The translations under genes were made by a program, and so were the position numbers. Positions 25,055-34,546 of a stretch of DNA of 64,000 bases are shown here, piece after piece. Numbering within the stretch: the stretch's first letter is position 1; each line of letters opens with the position of its first letter. The notes under the pieces were generated by a model, which saw only the letters and a program-made list of their open reading frames with translations, had not been told where the DNA came from and made no database searches. Origin of the DNA: Actinomycetes bacterium (GTDB taxonomy: Bacteria > Actinomycetota > Actinomycetes > Mycobacteriales > Mycobacteriaceae); NCBI GenBank assembly GCA_023461275.1, contig JAEYMI010000093.1:1-64000 (forward strand). The letters run 5' to 3'.

Positions 25055-26395
25055 TCAGTCCAACCAGTCGAGTACCGACGCGGCAGTCCAGCTCTGCTGC
25101 ATGCTGCCCAGCGGTTCTCCGGTGAATGGCTCGTAGTACTCCGCGAACGCGCCGTCGGTGGCCTGCCGCAACCCCTCGTCACGCAATCGCGCGGCTCGTT
25201 CGGTCCAGCCGCGTCGGGCGAATGCCCAACTGAACAGCCACGTCATCACCGGCCACACCGGACCGCGCCAGTACTCGCGCGGCTTGAAATCCATCGAGAT
25301 CGGCGACGTCGACGGCGGCACCGCGTACCGGAGGTCGGGGTGGCCGCAGAACCGCGGCCCGTCGAACAGGCGCAGCAAAGCCCGCTCACGCTCGCGGGAC
25401 AGTCCGCCACAGATCAGCGGCGCGAACACCGCGATCGTCTCGGTGTTGATCCAGCTCTGCGCGCGAAGGTCGTAATCCCTTGCCGCGCCGTTGCGTTCGT
25501 TGGCCGCGGCCACGACGCCGGTGCGGAAGCGGTCGGCCCACGCACGCAGATCCCGGACGTCGGATCGTGGTTTGGAGTAGTCCTCACCGATCGTGGCGAG
25601 CACATCACAGGCAACGGAGAAGATGGCACTGACGAAGACGTCCTCGACGGCAAAGCTCATCACCTTCGGGAGGACGGCGTCGTCGTAGTTGGCTCGCTTC
25701 ATCTGCTCGACGAGCCAGATGTAGCGATCGTATTCGAGATCCGACGGTCGCATCGACATGTCGGTCACATGCTCGAGGTCGGCTCGCTGATACGGCGGAA
25801 GATCATCGCCGGGAACAACATTGGCGTACGGGCGGTCCCAGCGTGGCGAGTTGTCCATGCCGGATTCCCAGCCGTGGAAGATGGTGATGCGACCACGTCC
25901 GTTGGGATCGCGGGCAGAGGCCAACCAGCGATGCCAGCGCACCAGCGAGCCCCAGCGCCGGTCGATGAACTCGTTGGCCACCGACCTCGTCGTGCGGCCG
26001 TGGCGTCGGGAATGGTCCAGGATCCGCTGCACCGCGATGGCGTGCACGGGCGGTTGGGTGATGCCGGAGGTGTCGGGATACTCCGGCGCACAGTCGGCCA
26101 GCGAGGCGCACTCCCAGCGGGACGGGCCCGGGAAGTAGCCGTCGCGGCCGTTGGCGAACACGATGTGCGGGATCATCCCGTTCTTCCACTGTGCGGAAAG
26201 CAGGGTGTCCATCTCGATCACCGCTCGCTCGACCGACAGCGGCGCGAGGCCGACAGTGACGAACGCCGCGTCCCAGCTCCACATATGCGGATAGAGTTTG
26301 GGAGCCGCACTGGTCATGGTGCCCAGATCATTGCCGCGCAGCAGGTACGCCGCACGGGCTGACAACTGAGTCGGGGTGAATCCATACCGGGCCAC
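25055..26395 (-). CDS. ggH: Glucosylglycerate hydrolase (GH63-like)
   Basis: A 446-residue (alpha/alpha)6-barrel glycoside hydrolase, strongly similar in my recall to mycobacterial glucosylglycerate hydrolase. Shared stretches are FTPTQLSARAAYLLRGNDLG, YPHMWSWDAAFV, GMIPHIVFANGRDGYFPGP, GITQPPVHAIAVQRIL, FHGWESGMDNSPRWD, REYWRGPVWPVMTWLFSW and AEYYEPFTGEPLGSMQQSW. It hydrolyses glucosylglycerate, a compatible solute accumulated during nitrogen shortage. The glutamates in GWESGMD and the C-terminal part are candidate catalytic residues. The start is GTG at 26395 from alignment with relatives; GTG at 26455 is an alternative. No glucosylglycerate synthesis gene is nearby. Confidence 0.9.
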   Translation of the reverse strand: MARYGFTPTQLSARAAYLLRGNDLGTMTSAAPKLYPHMWSWDAAFVTVGLAPLSVERAVIEMDTLLSAQWKNGMIPHIVFANGRDGYFPGPSRWECASLADCAPEYPDTSGITQPPVHAIAVQRILDHSRRHGRTTRSVANEFIDRRWGSLVRWHRWLASARDPNGRGRITIFHGWESGMDNSPRWDRPYANVVPGDDLPPYQRADLEHVTDMSMRPSDLEYDRYIWLVEQMKRANYDDAVLPKVMSFAVEDVFVSAIFSVACDVLATIGEDYSKPRSDVRDLRAWADRFRTGVVAAANERNGAARDYDLRAQSWINTETIAVFAPLICGGLSRERERALLRLFDGPRFCGHPDLRYAVPPSTSPISMDFKPREYWRGPVWPVMTWLFSWAFARRGWTERAARLRDEGLRQATDGAFAEYYEPFTGEPLGSMQQSWTAASVLDWLD

Positions 26396-26533
26396 CCGTC
26401 GATTCTGCACTGCTCGCCGATGCTTCGCCCAGCGAGGTGTCCACGGGCGGTTCACAGTCGTGCCAGCGACGATGTCCAGTCCACGATCGGTGATCGAGGG
26501 AGCTGTTGGGTCGTCACGTTTAGGCTCGAAACC

Positions 26534-27214
26534 ATGCCCACCGCATTGATCACCGGCGCCAGCCGCGGGCTCGGCGCAGAGATAGCCCGGCAACTGTCGG
26601 ACACCCACAGCGTGCTGCTCGGCGGACGGCCGTCGAATCATCTCGACGAACTGGCCGCCGAGATCGCGGGTGCGGCCACCTTCGCCGTCGACCTGACCGA
26701 CCACGACGCTCTCGGAACCGCGGCCGCGGCGATCGACAGTCTGGATGTATTGGTGCACAGCGCAGGTGTTGGCAGCAGTCTGGAGCACGTCGCCGACACG
26801 CCCGCCGACGAGTGGCGACACATCCTTGAGGTCAACCTCGTCGCCGTCGCCGAACTGACCCGACTTCTGTTGCCCGCGTTGCGCACTGCGCGCGGGCACA
26901 TCGTGTTCATCAACTCCGGTGCCGGTCGCAACGCCCGACCCGGATGGGCGCCCTATGCGGCAAGCAAGTTCGGGATGCGCGCCCTGGCCGAGGCGTTGCG
27001 CGGCGAGGAACCGGACATCAGGGTGACGTCGGTGTTCCCCGGTCGCATCGACACCGACATGCAACGCGACCTGGTCGCCATCGAGGGACGCGAGTACAAC
27101 GCCGCCGAGTTCCTCAAGCCGTCGACGGTGGCCGCAGCCGTCGTCGGAGCGATCAACACCCCGCTCGACGCCGATCTGCAGGAGATCGTCCTGCGCCCCA
27201 CCGGCCGGAGCTGA
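26534..27214 (+). CDS. Short-chain dehydrogenase/reductase
   Basis: A 226-residue classical SDR. The cofactor motif is LITGASRGLGAEIARQL, the NNAG equivalent is VLVHSAGVGSSLEHV, the catalytic serine lies in FINSGAGRNARPG, and the YxxxK motif is YAASKFGMRALAEAL. The Gly motif plus R in RGLG suggests NADPH. The protein is short at the C-terminus, like SDRs that reduce small carbonyl substrates. It is divergent from the glucosylglycerate hydrolase and convergent with an MFS gene five bases away. The substrate is unknown. Confidence 0.93.
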   Translation: MPTALITGASRGLGAEIARQLSDTHSVLLGGRPSNHLDELAAEIAGAATFAVDLTDHDALGTAAAAIDSLDVLVHSAGVGSSLEHVADTPADEWRHILEVNLVAVAELTRLLLPALRTARGHIVFINSGAGRNARPGWAPYAASKFGMRALAEALRGEEPDIRVTSVFPGRIDTDMQRDLVAIEGREYNAAEFLKPSTVAAAVVGAINTPLDADLQEIVLRPTGRS

Positions 27215-27219
27215 GCCAC

Positions 27220-28596
27220 TCAGCTCGCACGAACGCGACCGGCCATGAAGGCAATCGCTCCGGCGACGACTCCGATTGCTGCCGCCGTCCACCAGGCGCC
27301 GGTGCGGTGTCCGGCCGCGAGTAGCGCGACGAGCACGCTGGCACCGATCACCGTCCCCAGCTGACGCGCCATGGTCACCACCGCGCTTCCCCGGCCGGCC
27401 TGGGTCGCCGGCAGATGTGCGGTGACAACCGCCATCAGACTCGGAAGCGTCAGTCCCACACCGATTCCGCCGATCATCCAGCCGGGCAGGAACTGCGACA
27501 GATAGGCCGGACTGTCCCCTGCGAACGACAGCATCGCCTGGCCCACCGCCCAGAGCAGACATCCCACGGCGGTGGCCGTCCACGGTGATATCCGGGTCGC
27601 CAGTGCGCCGGCCAGCACCGCGAACACCGGGACGACGGCCGGGCCGGGCGCGATCGCCAGACCACTCCGGATCACCGAATAGCCCCACACGTTCTGCAGG
27701 AACAGGATTCCGTTGAGCAGGCCCGCCGCGAAGGCGAGACTGAACAAGAGCATGGTGGCTGTTCCGAGGGTGAAGGTCGGCACCGCGAACAGTGAGGTGG
27801 GAATCAGCGGCGACGGCGTGTGCGAGTCGTGCCACCAGAACGCCACCCCGGCCCCTACGGCAGCGACCACCGTGACGATCGAACCAGCACTCCCCCAACC
27901 CCATTCGTCACCCTGAACGATGTAGAGCACAGCCAGGCCGGCGGTGAGTGCCACCAATGCGGCCCCGATGAGGTCACCACGATCAGTGGTGCGTCGGGTG
28001 TCATCGGCCGCCACCTCATCCTGCCGGAGCAGCACAACTGCGGCGAAGATGATCGCGACACCCACCGGCACGTTGATGAGAAAGGCCATCCGCCATGAGA
28101 TTTCGACCAGTACGCCGCCGACCACCGGGCCGAGTGCGGCGGCCATCCCAGAACTCGCCGCCCAGATCCGTACGGCCAAGGTACGACGCTCGGGGTCGAC
28201 CTCGGTGATCAGCAGCGCCAGGCTGGCCGGGGTGAGGGCTGCCGCGCCCACCGCCTGCAGGACGCGCGCGGCGATCAACAGCCACAACCAGGGCGCGGCC
28301 GCGGCCAGCGCACTCGCGATGGTGAAGATCCCGACGCCGACAAGGAACGCCCGGCGGTTGCCCACCCGGTCGGCCCAGCTGCCCATGGGAATGAGCAAGG
28401 CCGCGAACACGATCGCGTAGGCCGACAGGGTCCAGCTGACCGCCGCCAGACCTGCGCCACCGAAGTCCGCCCCGATGGCGGAGAAGGCGACGTTGACGAC
28501 GAACAGGTCAAGGGCGGTCAGGAACGGAGCGCCGCACACCACGATGAGCAGAGGGACGAAGCTTGTTCGTTGCCTCAACTGACTTTTGCTTTCCAT
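27220..28596 (-). CDS. MFS multidrug transporter, DHA2-like
   Basis: A 458-residue transporter with 12-14 membrane segments. Visible motifs are LDLFVVNVAFSAIGADFGG in TM1, GSWADRVGNRRAFLVGVG (motif A), VLQAVGAAALTPASLALL, and WRMAFLINVPVGVAI, typical of EmrB/QacA-type efflux pumps. The ATG at 28596 is preferred over an upstream in-frame start at 28632, because the HxlR operator lies between them. It is divergent from the HxlR gene, which is the likely regulator. The drug substrate is unknown. Confidence 0.9.
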   Translation of the reverse strand: MESKSQLRQRTSFVPLLIVVCGAPFLTALDLFVVNVAFSAIGADFGGAGLAAVSWTLSAYAIVFAALLIPMGSWADRVGNRRAFLVGVGIFTIASALAAAAPWLWLLIAARVLQAVGAAALTPASLALLITEVDPERRTLAVRIWAASSGMAAALGPVVGGVLVEISWRMAFLINVPVGVAIIFAAVVLLRQDEVAADDTRRTTDRGDLIGAALVALTAGLAVLYIVQGDEWGWGSAGSIVTVVAAVGAGVAFWWHDSHTPSPLIPTSLFAVPTFTLGTATMLLFSLAFAAGLLNGILFLQNVWGYSVIRSGLAIAPGPAVVPVFAVLAGALATRISPWTATAVGCLLWAVGQAMLSFAGDSPAYLSQFLPGWMIGGIGVGLTLPSLMAVVTAHLPATQAGRGSAVVTMARQLGTVIGASVLVALLAAGHRTGAWWTAAAIGVVAGAIAFMAGRVRAS

Positions 28597-28619
28597 AGTC
28601 AGATGAATACCGTCTGACT
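28597..28619. promoter_or_regulatory. HxlR operator in the MFS/HxlR divergent region
   Basis: AGTCAGA (28597-28603) and TCTGACT (28613-28619) are perfect inverted arms with a 9-bp spacer, directly upstream of the MFS start. A second, shorter pair TAGTC/GACTA flanks the AGGAGGAG ribosome-binding site of the regulator gene at 28626-28648. Both are plausible binding sites for the adjacent HxlR protein. Confidence 0.65.
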
Positions 28620-28656
28620 TTTGTTTAGTCAAGCCAGGAGGAGTAGACTAAGACCC

Positions 28657-29130
28657 ATGATGACGCTGACGGGAAAGCTCGCCGACCGCGATTCGTGGGA
28701 GGCGCGGTCGTGCTCCATCGCGAAGGCCATCGACGTCGTCGGCACAAGGTCAGCACTGCTCATCCTGCGTGAAGCGTTCTACGGGGCAACACGATTCGAC
28801 CAGTTCGCGCGGCGCGTCGGGATCACCGATGCCGTGACGTCGGCTCGCTTGAAGGAGCTCACCGACATCGGTATCTTCGAGAAGGTCCCCTACCGGGAGC
28901 CGGGCCAACGCGCGCGTTTCGAGTACCAACTCACCCAGATGGGCCGCGATCTACTGCCGGTGGTGATCGGGCTCATGCAGTGGGGCGACGAGTACCTGCA
29001 GCCCAAGGGCGGACCCCTGACCCTGTCCGATCGTGAATCGGGTGACGCGGTGCGCGTCGACGTTCGGTCGGAGTCCGGCGAGGTCCTCGATGCCGACGAC
29101 ATCGACGTCGCCTGGAGCCGCGAGAAGTAG
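28657..29130 (+). CDS. HxlR-family transcriptional regulator
   Basis: A 157-residue winged-helix regulator. It has the conserved cysteine and basic start SCSIAKAIDVVGTRSALLILREAFYGATRFDQF, then VTSARLKELTDIGIFEKVPY and the wing. The N-terminal Cys is where redox-sensing family members are oxidised, so redox or aldehyde sensing is possible but not shown. AGGAGGAG lies 13 bp upstream of the ATG at 28657 (a second ATG follows at once). It is divergent from a drug-efflux MFS gene. Confidence 0.9.
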   Translation: MMTLTGKLADRDSWEARSCSIAKAIDVVGTRSALLILREAFYGATRFDQFARRVGITDAVTSARLKELTDIGIFEKVPYREPGQRARFEYQLTQMGRDLLPVVIGLMQWGDEYLQPKGGPLTLSDRESGDAVRVDVRSESGEVLDADDIDVAWSREK

Positions 29131-29232
29131 GGTCATCCAGGCGGTATACGCCCGCCCTCGGTCAGCATCGGATTTGGTAGGTTCGGCCCACAGAACCGGT
29201 ATCCGGGCAGTCTGAGGAGGATGGGCGCCACC

Positions 29233-29919
29233 ATGACCGACGTCCTTGCCGCCAACCGGCTCGTTCTCGCCGACGGAGTGCAACCCGGAAACGACGAGGC
29301 GCGCCGGTGGGTAGCCGACGAACTCACGAAACCGCCGTATCACCAACAACCCGATTCCGGCGGGGGCCTACTCGACGGGTTGGGCCGATGGCTCGAAAAG
29401 CTCTTCGACTCCATCACCGATTCGTCGACGGCATGGCCGGGGATCTTCGCTGCGATCGTGGCACTACTGGTCCTCGCGCTCGGAATCTACCTCGCCCGCC
29501 ATCTCCGGCGCACCCCGAAAGCTCCCCGGAATCCATCGGATGCGGTACTCGGCGGAAAGCGACTCTCGGCCACGGAGTTCCGGGATCGAGCACACAGTGC
29601 GCTGCTCGCCAACAACTTCGACGACTGCGTGCTGGATGCGATGCGCGCCATCGCCCAACGCGCGAGCGAGCGCCTCATCCTCGACGACTCGGCATCACGG
29701 ACCGCCCACGAAGTGTCGGTTTCGCTGTCGGCTGCCTTCCCCGATATGAGCGGCGAGCTTCGCTCTGCGGCAGACCTTTTCGACGCAATCGCCTACGGGC
29801 ATCAGCACTCCGGGGTCCGTCAGGCCCACTGGATGCTCGATCTCGAAGACCGGCTCGCAGCGGCGCGTCCGTTGAAGAATCGGACTTCACCATCGCCACT
29901 GCTGGCGGTGCCACGATGA
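29233..29919 (+). CDS. DUF4129 protein, first gene of the MoxR-DUF58 operon
   Basis: A 228-residue membrane protein: a short N-terminal region, one membrane segment (about residues 70-92), and a cytoplasmic DUF4129 domain ending YGHQHSGVRQAHWMLDLEDRL. M. tuberculosis Rv3690 occupies this position in the equivalent cluster. The ATG at 29233 is chosen because the GAGGAGG Shine-Dalgarno abuts an earlier ATG at 29221, too close to use. Its stop overlaps the next start (ATGA). The function is unknown, but its operon partners are envelope-associated. Confidence 0.85.
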   Translation: MTDVLAANRLVLADGVQPGNDEARRWVADELTKPPYHQQPDSGGGLLDGLGRWLEKLFDSITDSSTAWPGIFAAIVALLVLALGIYLARHLRRTPKAPRNPSDAVLGGKRLSATEFRDRAHSALLANNFDDCVLDAMRAIAQRASERLILDDSASRTAHEVSVSLSAAFPDMSGELRSAADLFDAIAYGHQHSGVRQAHWMLDLEDRLAAARPLKNRTSPSPLLAVPR

Positions 29920-31154
29920 CCGCGCCCTCACCGGCTCCCGACGCCGCGACCGCAGAACCCGCACCTGTACAACAGAGTTCGCCGGATGCCAGGCCGCGCG
30001 GGAAGAAGCCACGGCCCTGGCTGTGGGTGGTGGCCGGTGTCGTCATCATCGGGCTACTCGTTCTCGTGGTCGCGCTGTTCCGGCCGCAGCCGGACTACCC
30101 CAGCACGCCACTCGACCCGGGCAATCCCGGCCCGCTCGGAGCGATGGCAGTCGCATCGGTGATCGACGACCACGGTGGCTCGGTCGAGGTGGTCCGAGGC
30201 GAGAAGCAGCTACGCAACGCCGTCCAACCCGGCTCCAACACGACGGTGGTGGTCACCCATCCGGTGATGAACTCCGAAAGTGCGGCCGTCGAGTTCAGCT
30301 ACCTCGTCCGTGACGCCCGCCGGATCGTTCTGCTCGACCCATCCAGTACGGCATTTACCAACTTCGGTCTCTCCGTTGACAATAGCTACGGCACCTCCGG
30401 TACCGGACAAGTTCGCGCCGGGTGCTCAGCCGACGGCATTCATCCCGGCGACCGCGCCTCCGGTCATGATGTCCCCTTCGTCACCACCGACACCCAGGCC
30501 ACCGTGTGCTTCTCCGAGGCGGGGGCATCGAAGATGGTGATCCTGCCGGCGACGTCGTATCGACCTGAACTGGTTCTTCTCACCGGAGACATCGTGAGCA
30601 ACGATGCCCTGGCGTCCGCGGACAATGCCGGCATTGTGATCCGCACGCTGGCGCCCACCGATCAGGTGCTCTGGTACGTCGGATCGGACTCGGACTTCGT
30701 GGCACCGCCCACCGGGAAGTCGACGGACATCCCGCGCGCCATCGCGCCGCTGATCGGCCTGGCGATGGTCGGCCTCCTCGTTCTGATGCTCTGGCGCGGC
30801 AGACGTTTCGGACCGCTGGCCACCGAACCGCTGCCGGCGGTGGTCAAGGCGGTGGAAACCACACAGGCGCGTGGGCGTCTTTATCATCGCGCCCAGGCCG
30901 CCGACCGCGCCGCCGACCCGCTGCGCCGCCGAACGGCCACCAGGATCGCCCGCTACCTCGGGATACCGGTCGTCAGTGACCCCGAGTCCCCCGCTGCCGG
31001 TGACTTCGTCGACGCCATTGCCGAAGCAGCGCACTCCGATTGGCGCGACGTATGGAACCTGCTCCTGGGGCCGCTGCCGACAACCGACCAACAACTCGTC
31101 GACTTCACCACCGCGCTCACCGCTCTCGAGAAGGAAGTTCTTCGCACACAATGA
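29916..31154 (+). CDS. DUF4350 membrane protein
   Basis: A 412-residue protein with a Pro/Ala-rich cytoplasmic N-terminus and a TM segment near residues 35-57. An extracytoplasmic domain includes NPGPLGAMAVASVIDDHGGSV and a Rossmann-like core that resembles periplasmic ligand-binding folds. A second TM at about 284-301 is followed by a basic cytoplasmic tail (WRGRRFGPLATEPLP). Rv3691 is the likely orthologue by position. Its start and stop overlap the neighbouring genes. The role is unknown, possibly in the envelope with the MoxR ATPase. Confidence 0.85.
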   Translation: MTAPSPAPDAATAEPAPVQQSSPDARPRGKKPRPWLWVVAGVVIIGLLVLVVALFRPQPDYPSTPLDPGNPGPLGAMAVASVIDDHGGSVEVVRGEKQLRNAVQPGSNTTVVVTHPVMNSESAAVEFSYLVRDARRIVLLDPSSTAFTNFGLSVDNSYGTSGTGQVRAGCSADGIHPGDRASGHDVPFVTTDTQATVCFSEAGASKMVILPATSYRPELVLLTGDIVSNDALASADNAGIVIRTLAPTDQVLWYVGSDSDFVAPPTGKSTDIPRAIAPLIGLAMVGLLVLMLWRGRRFGPLATEPLPAVVKAVETTQARGRLYHRAQAADRAADPLRRRTATRIARYLGIPVVSDPESPAAGDFVDAIAEAAHSDWRDVWNLLLGPLPTTDQQLVDFTTALTALEKEVLRTQ

Positions 31155-32158
31155 CATCGGATCCGTTTGCACCGTCCTACCCATCCAGCCACGCGGGTGG
31201 GCCACTGCCCGACGCCCCTCGCCGGGCGCTCGCCGACGTTCGTGGTGAGGTCGCCAAAGCCGTTGTCGGACAAGAGTCGGCGGTGACCGGAATCCTCATC
31301 GCGCTCCTGTGCCGCGGGCACATCCTGCTGGAAGGTGTTCCCGGCGTGGCGAAGACACTGCTGGTCCGGTCGATGGCCACGGCACTACAGATCGACACCA
31401 AGCGCGTGCAGTTCACCCCGGACCTGATGCCCGGCGACGTGACCGGATCACTGGTGTACGACAACGCGACCTCGGAGTTCACCTTCCGCGAGGGTCCCGT
31501 CTTCACCAACCTCCTTCTGGCCGACGAAATCAATCGGACGCCACCCAAGACACAGGCCTCGCTGCTGGAGGCCATGGAGGAACGGCAGGTCTCGGTCGAC
31601 GGTGAGCCACGACCGCTGCCATCACCATTCATGGTCGCCGCCACCCAGAACCCCGTCGAGTACGAGGGCACCTATCCGTTGCCCGAGGCGCAGCTCGACC
31701 GATTCCTGCTGAAGGTCACTCTCCCACTGCCGCCCCGCGACGACGAGATCACCGTGTTGGCAAGGCATGCAGCCGGATTCGATCCGCGCGATCTCGCCGC
31801 GGCCGGATTGCGGCCGGTGGCCTCGGGCGCCGACATCGAAGCCGGAGCCGACGCGATACGTCGAGTTGCGGTGGCACCCGAAGTCGCGGCCTACATCGTC
31901 GACATCGCCCGCGCTACCCGGTTCGCGCCGTCGCTCTCGTTGGGGGTGAGCCCGCGTGGCGCCACCGCGCTGCTGGCCACCAGCCGCGCCTGGGCGTGGC
32001 TGAACAATCGGCTGTTCGTGACTCCCGACGATGTCAAGGCACTCGCGCAATCGACTCTGGCACATCGTCTTTCGTTGCGGCCCGAGGCAGAGCTCGAAGG
32101 GGTGTCGGTCAGCGCCGTCCTGGACTCGGCGATCGCGTCGGTTCCCGTTCCGCGCTGA
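31151..32158 (+). CDS. moxR: MoxR-family AAA+ ATPase
   Basis: A 335-residue AAA+ chaperone-like ATPase. Walker A is GVPGVAKT, Walker B is LLADEIN, followed by RTPPKTQASLLEAMEE, the sensor-1 Asn in VAATQNP, and YEGTYPLPEAQLDRF. MoxR proteins remodel partner complexes and are nearly always next to DUF58 proteins. The ATG at 31151 overlaps the DUF4350 stop, and the stop overlaps the DUF58 start (TGATG). It corresponds to Rv3692 (moxR2 position). The client is unknown; it may assemble the neighbouring membrane proteins. Confidence 0.95.
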   Translation: MTSDPFAPSYPSSHAGGPLPDAPRRALADVRGEVAKAVVGQESAVTGILIALLCRGHILLEGVPGVAKTLLVRSMATALQIDTKRVQFTPDLMPGDVTGSLVYDNATSEFTFREGPVFTNLLLADEINRTPPKTQASLLEAMEERQVSVDGEPRPLPSPFMVAATQNPVEYEGTYPLPEAQLDRFLLKVTLPLPPRDDEITVLARHAAGFDPRDLAAAGLRPVASGADIEAGADAIRRVAVAPEVAAYIVDIARATRFAPSLSLGVSPRGATALLATSRAWAWLNNRLFVTPDDVKALAQSTLAHRLSLRPEAELEGVSVSAVLDSAIASVPVPR

Positions 32159-33450
32159 TGTTTGTCACCGGCCGGTTCTTCGCGCTCGTGCTCCTCGGCG
32201 CGCTGCCGGTACTGTTGCGGCCGCAAGCGAGCACGGTCCTCGCCTGGGTCGCGTTCTGCGTGGTGGTGTGTCTGCTCGACATCGTGGCTGCGGGATCGAC
32301 GCGCGCGGTGCTCATCACCCGGATGCCCACCGTCCCGATCCGGCTCGGCGAGCAGACATCCTCGACCCTGGTGATCACCAATACGGGCCCGCGAATGTTC
32401 CGGGGCCGCCTGCGCGACTCGTGGCAGCCGTCGGCCGGGGCATCGACCGGTACCCATGTGATTTCCGTGCCGTCCGGTGAATACCGGACTGTAACAACCG
32501 AACTCACCCCCGTTCGACGCGGCGATCGTCTTGCTGCCCGCGTCACAGTACGCCGAATCGGCCCGCTGGGGATGGCCGGACGTCAGCGTTCGACGACGGT
32601 TCCCGGAATGGTACGGGCGCTACCGCAGTTCAACTCTCGCAAGCATCTTCCGTCACGCTTGGCTCACCTACGTCAGCTCGACGGTCGCTCGGCGGTCCGA
32701 ATCCGTGGGCAGGGAACCGAATTCGATTCCCTCCGCGACTACGTCGAGGGTGACGATATCCGCAGTATCGACTGGCGTGCGTCCGCACGACGACGTGCGA
32801 TGGTGGTCCGAACATGGCGACCGGAGCGGGACCGGCACATCGTCATCGTGCTGGATACGTCGCGGACCTCGGCGGGCCGCGTCGGAGATGTGCCCCGACT
32901 GGATGCGGCGATGGATGCGGCGTTGCTCCTGGCCGCGTTGGCGTCGCACGCAGGCGATCGGGTGGATCTGATCGCCGGTGACCGCCGGGTCCATCGACGG
33001 GTGGTCGGGTCCCCGCGTACAACTCTGCTCAACGATCTCGTGCTGAGCATGACCGGATTGGAACCGGCTCTGCTGGAGGCGGATTGGGCGATGTTGGGGG
33101 CCGAGGTGACCCGGATCAGTCGACAGCGCGCGCTGGTGGTGCTGCTGACCCCGCTGGAGCCGGCGGCCATCGAGGAATCGCTGCTGCCGCCCTTGTCGGT
33201 CTTGGCGACCCGCTACCGAGTGGTCATCGGGTCGGTCGCCGACCCTGCTGTCGGCGCCATGCTTGAGCGTCGTGGTGACGTGCGGGAGATCTACCAGGCA
33301 GCCGCCGCGGCCCGGACCCTGGAACTGCGTGAGCACACCGCGGCGGCGGTCAAACAAATGGGCGTCGACGTCGTCGACGCGGATCCGCAACGGCTACCGG
33401 TGGCACTGGCCGACCACTACTTGCAGCTGAAGTCGCGCGGCCTGCTCTGA
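32158..33450 (+). CDS. DUF58 (VWA-like) protein of the MoxR operon
   Basis: A 430-residue protein with two N-terminal membrane segments (about residues 7-48). A beta-rich stalk follows, then the DUF58 signature DSLRDYVEGDDIRSIDWRASAR at about 197-218. A VWA-like region follows, with VIVLDTSRTSAGRVGD, a D-x-S-x-T-like MIDAS start. Rv3693 is the positional orthologue. MoxR/DUF58 pairs are thought to act as chaperone and adaptor for membrane or envelope complexes. It is the last gene of the operon and ends 12 bp before the convergent SpoIIM-like gene. Confidence 0.93.
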   Translation: MFVTGRFFALVLLGALPVLLRPQASTVLAWVAFCVVVCLLDIVAAGSTRAVLITRMPTVPIRLGEQTSSTLVITNTGPRMFRGRLRDSWQPSAGASTGTHVISVPSGEYRTVTTELTPVRRGDRLAARVTVRRIGPLGMAGRQRSTTVPGMVRALPQFNSRKHLPSRLAHLRQLDGRSAVRIRGQGTEFDSLRDYVEGDDIRSIDWRASARRRAMVVRTWRPERDRHIVIVLDTSRTSAGRVGDVPRLDAAMDAALLLAALASHAGDRVDLIAGDRRVHRRVVGSPRTTLLNDLVLSMTGLEPALLEADWAMLGAEVTRISRQRALVVLLTPLEPAAIEESLLPPLSVLATRYRVVIGSVADPAVGAMLERRGDVREIYQAAAAARTLELREHTAAAVKQMGVDVVDADPQRLPVALADHYLQLKSRGLL

Positions 33451-33461
33451 CGTGCGAACGG

Positions 33462-34457
33462 TCAGGCTGCGACCGGCGCGGTCGAACCACGCTCGGACTC
33501 ATCCAGATCGCCGGTGTACCCGGCGCGGTGAGCACGACGCCCGAGCGTGAAAACATAGGTGAGGAATCCGACCCAGGCCACCACACCGATACCGATGCGG
33601 GCCGCGGTGGGCAGTCCCGACGGAGTCACGAACGCCTCGATGACACCGCAGATCAGCAGGACCACAACAAGTCCGAGCGCCACAACGACCGCCGCGCGCC
33701 CTTCCTCGCCGAGTGCCGCGACGCGAGTCCTGGTGCCCGGGGCCACCCATACCCAGAAGATCCGCAGACCCACGCCGGCCGCGACAAACAGACACGTCAA
33801 CTCCAGCATGCCGTGGGGCAGTATGAGACCGAAGAACACATCGCCCCGACCGTGCCGGATCATCGCCGATGCCACCACAGCGAGGTTGAGCATGTTATTG
33901 GCCAGCATGAACAGCACCGGAATGCAGAAGACTCCCAACGCGATACACAACGCGGCCAGCCAGAAGTTGTTGGTCCACACCCTCAGTGCAAACGACGACG
34001 CGGCGTATTCGCGGTAGTAGCCCGCGAAGTCGTTGTTCACCAACTGCTGGATCTCCGCCGGCGACGCCAGCGACGACTCGATCCGCGGATGCTCGATCAT
34101 CCACCAGGTGATGGCGACGACGGTCAGCATCGACACGCTCAGCACCGACAGCCACCACCATCGAAGGCGATAGAGCGCGGCGGGAAAGGTTCGCGTGAAG
34201 AACTGCCCGATATCCGACCATGATGCCGCACGCGAACCCATCGCCCGCGATCGTGCTCGAGCCAGCAGCAGTGAGAGGTAGGTGACCAGGGTGGCGTCGG
34301 GCGCCGAGGAGCGGATCACCGAGAGGTGCGTGGCCACGCGCTGGTAGGTGTCGAGGATTTCGTCGGATTCGGCGCCGGACAGGTGGCGCCGGCGCGACAA
34401 CTCGTCGAGCCGCTCCCACGTAGCGCGATGCGCGGCGGTGTAGGCATCGAGATCCAT
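33462..34457 (-). CDS. SpoIIM/DUF95-like membrane protein
   Basis: A 331-residue multi-pass protein of the stage II sporulation protein M family. The cytoplasmic N-terminus (DLDAYTAAHRATWERLDEL) is followed by at least five membrane segments and FGLILPHGMLELTCLFVAAG, the family's conserved HG-E motif. The organism does not need to sporulate for this gene to be present; Rv3694c is the actinobacterial equivalent. It is divergent from the RDD gene. In Bacillus, SpoIIM works with a peptidoglycan-remodelling complex, so a cell-wall role is plausible but unproven. Confidence 0.9.
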   Translation of the reverse strand: MDLDAYTAAHRATWERLDELSRRRHLSGAESDEILDTYQRVATHLSVIRSSAPDATLVTYLSLLLARARSRAMGSRAASWSDIGQFFTRTFPAALYRLRWWWLSVLSVSMLTVVAITWWMIEHPRIESSLASPAEIQQLVNNDFAGYYREYAASSFALRVWTNNFWLAALCIALGVFCIPVLFMLANNMLNLAVVASAMIRHGRGDVFFGLILPHGMLELTCLFVAAGVGLRIFWVWVAPGTRTRVAALGEEGRAAVVVALGLVVVLLICGVIEAFVTPSGLPTAARIGIGVVAWVGFLTYVFTLGRRAHRAGYTGDLDESERGSTAPVAA

Positions 34458-34546
34458 TCCGTCAGCCTAGAGCGTGCGTCGATGCCACGTCATTCAGCCG
34501 TGGTACGTGGATCTTCCGGTGAACGGACGCACTCTAAGCTGGGCAC

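Noticed and set aside
26396..27904. Extension of the glucosylglycerate hydrolase frame far upstream
   Set aside because: The frame stays open antisense to the SDR and into the MFS gene, but the sequence matches no hydrolase beyond the FTPTQL segment.
29221..29232. ATG at 29221 as start of the DUF4129 gene
   Set aside because: The AGGAGG directly abuts it, leaving no spacing; ATG 29233 has a suitable gap.
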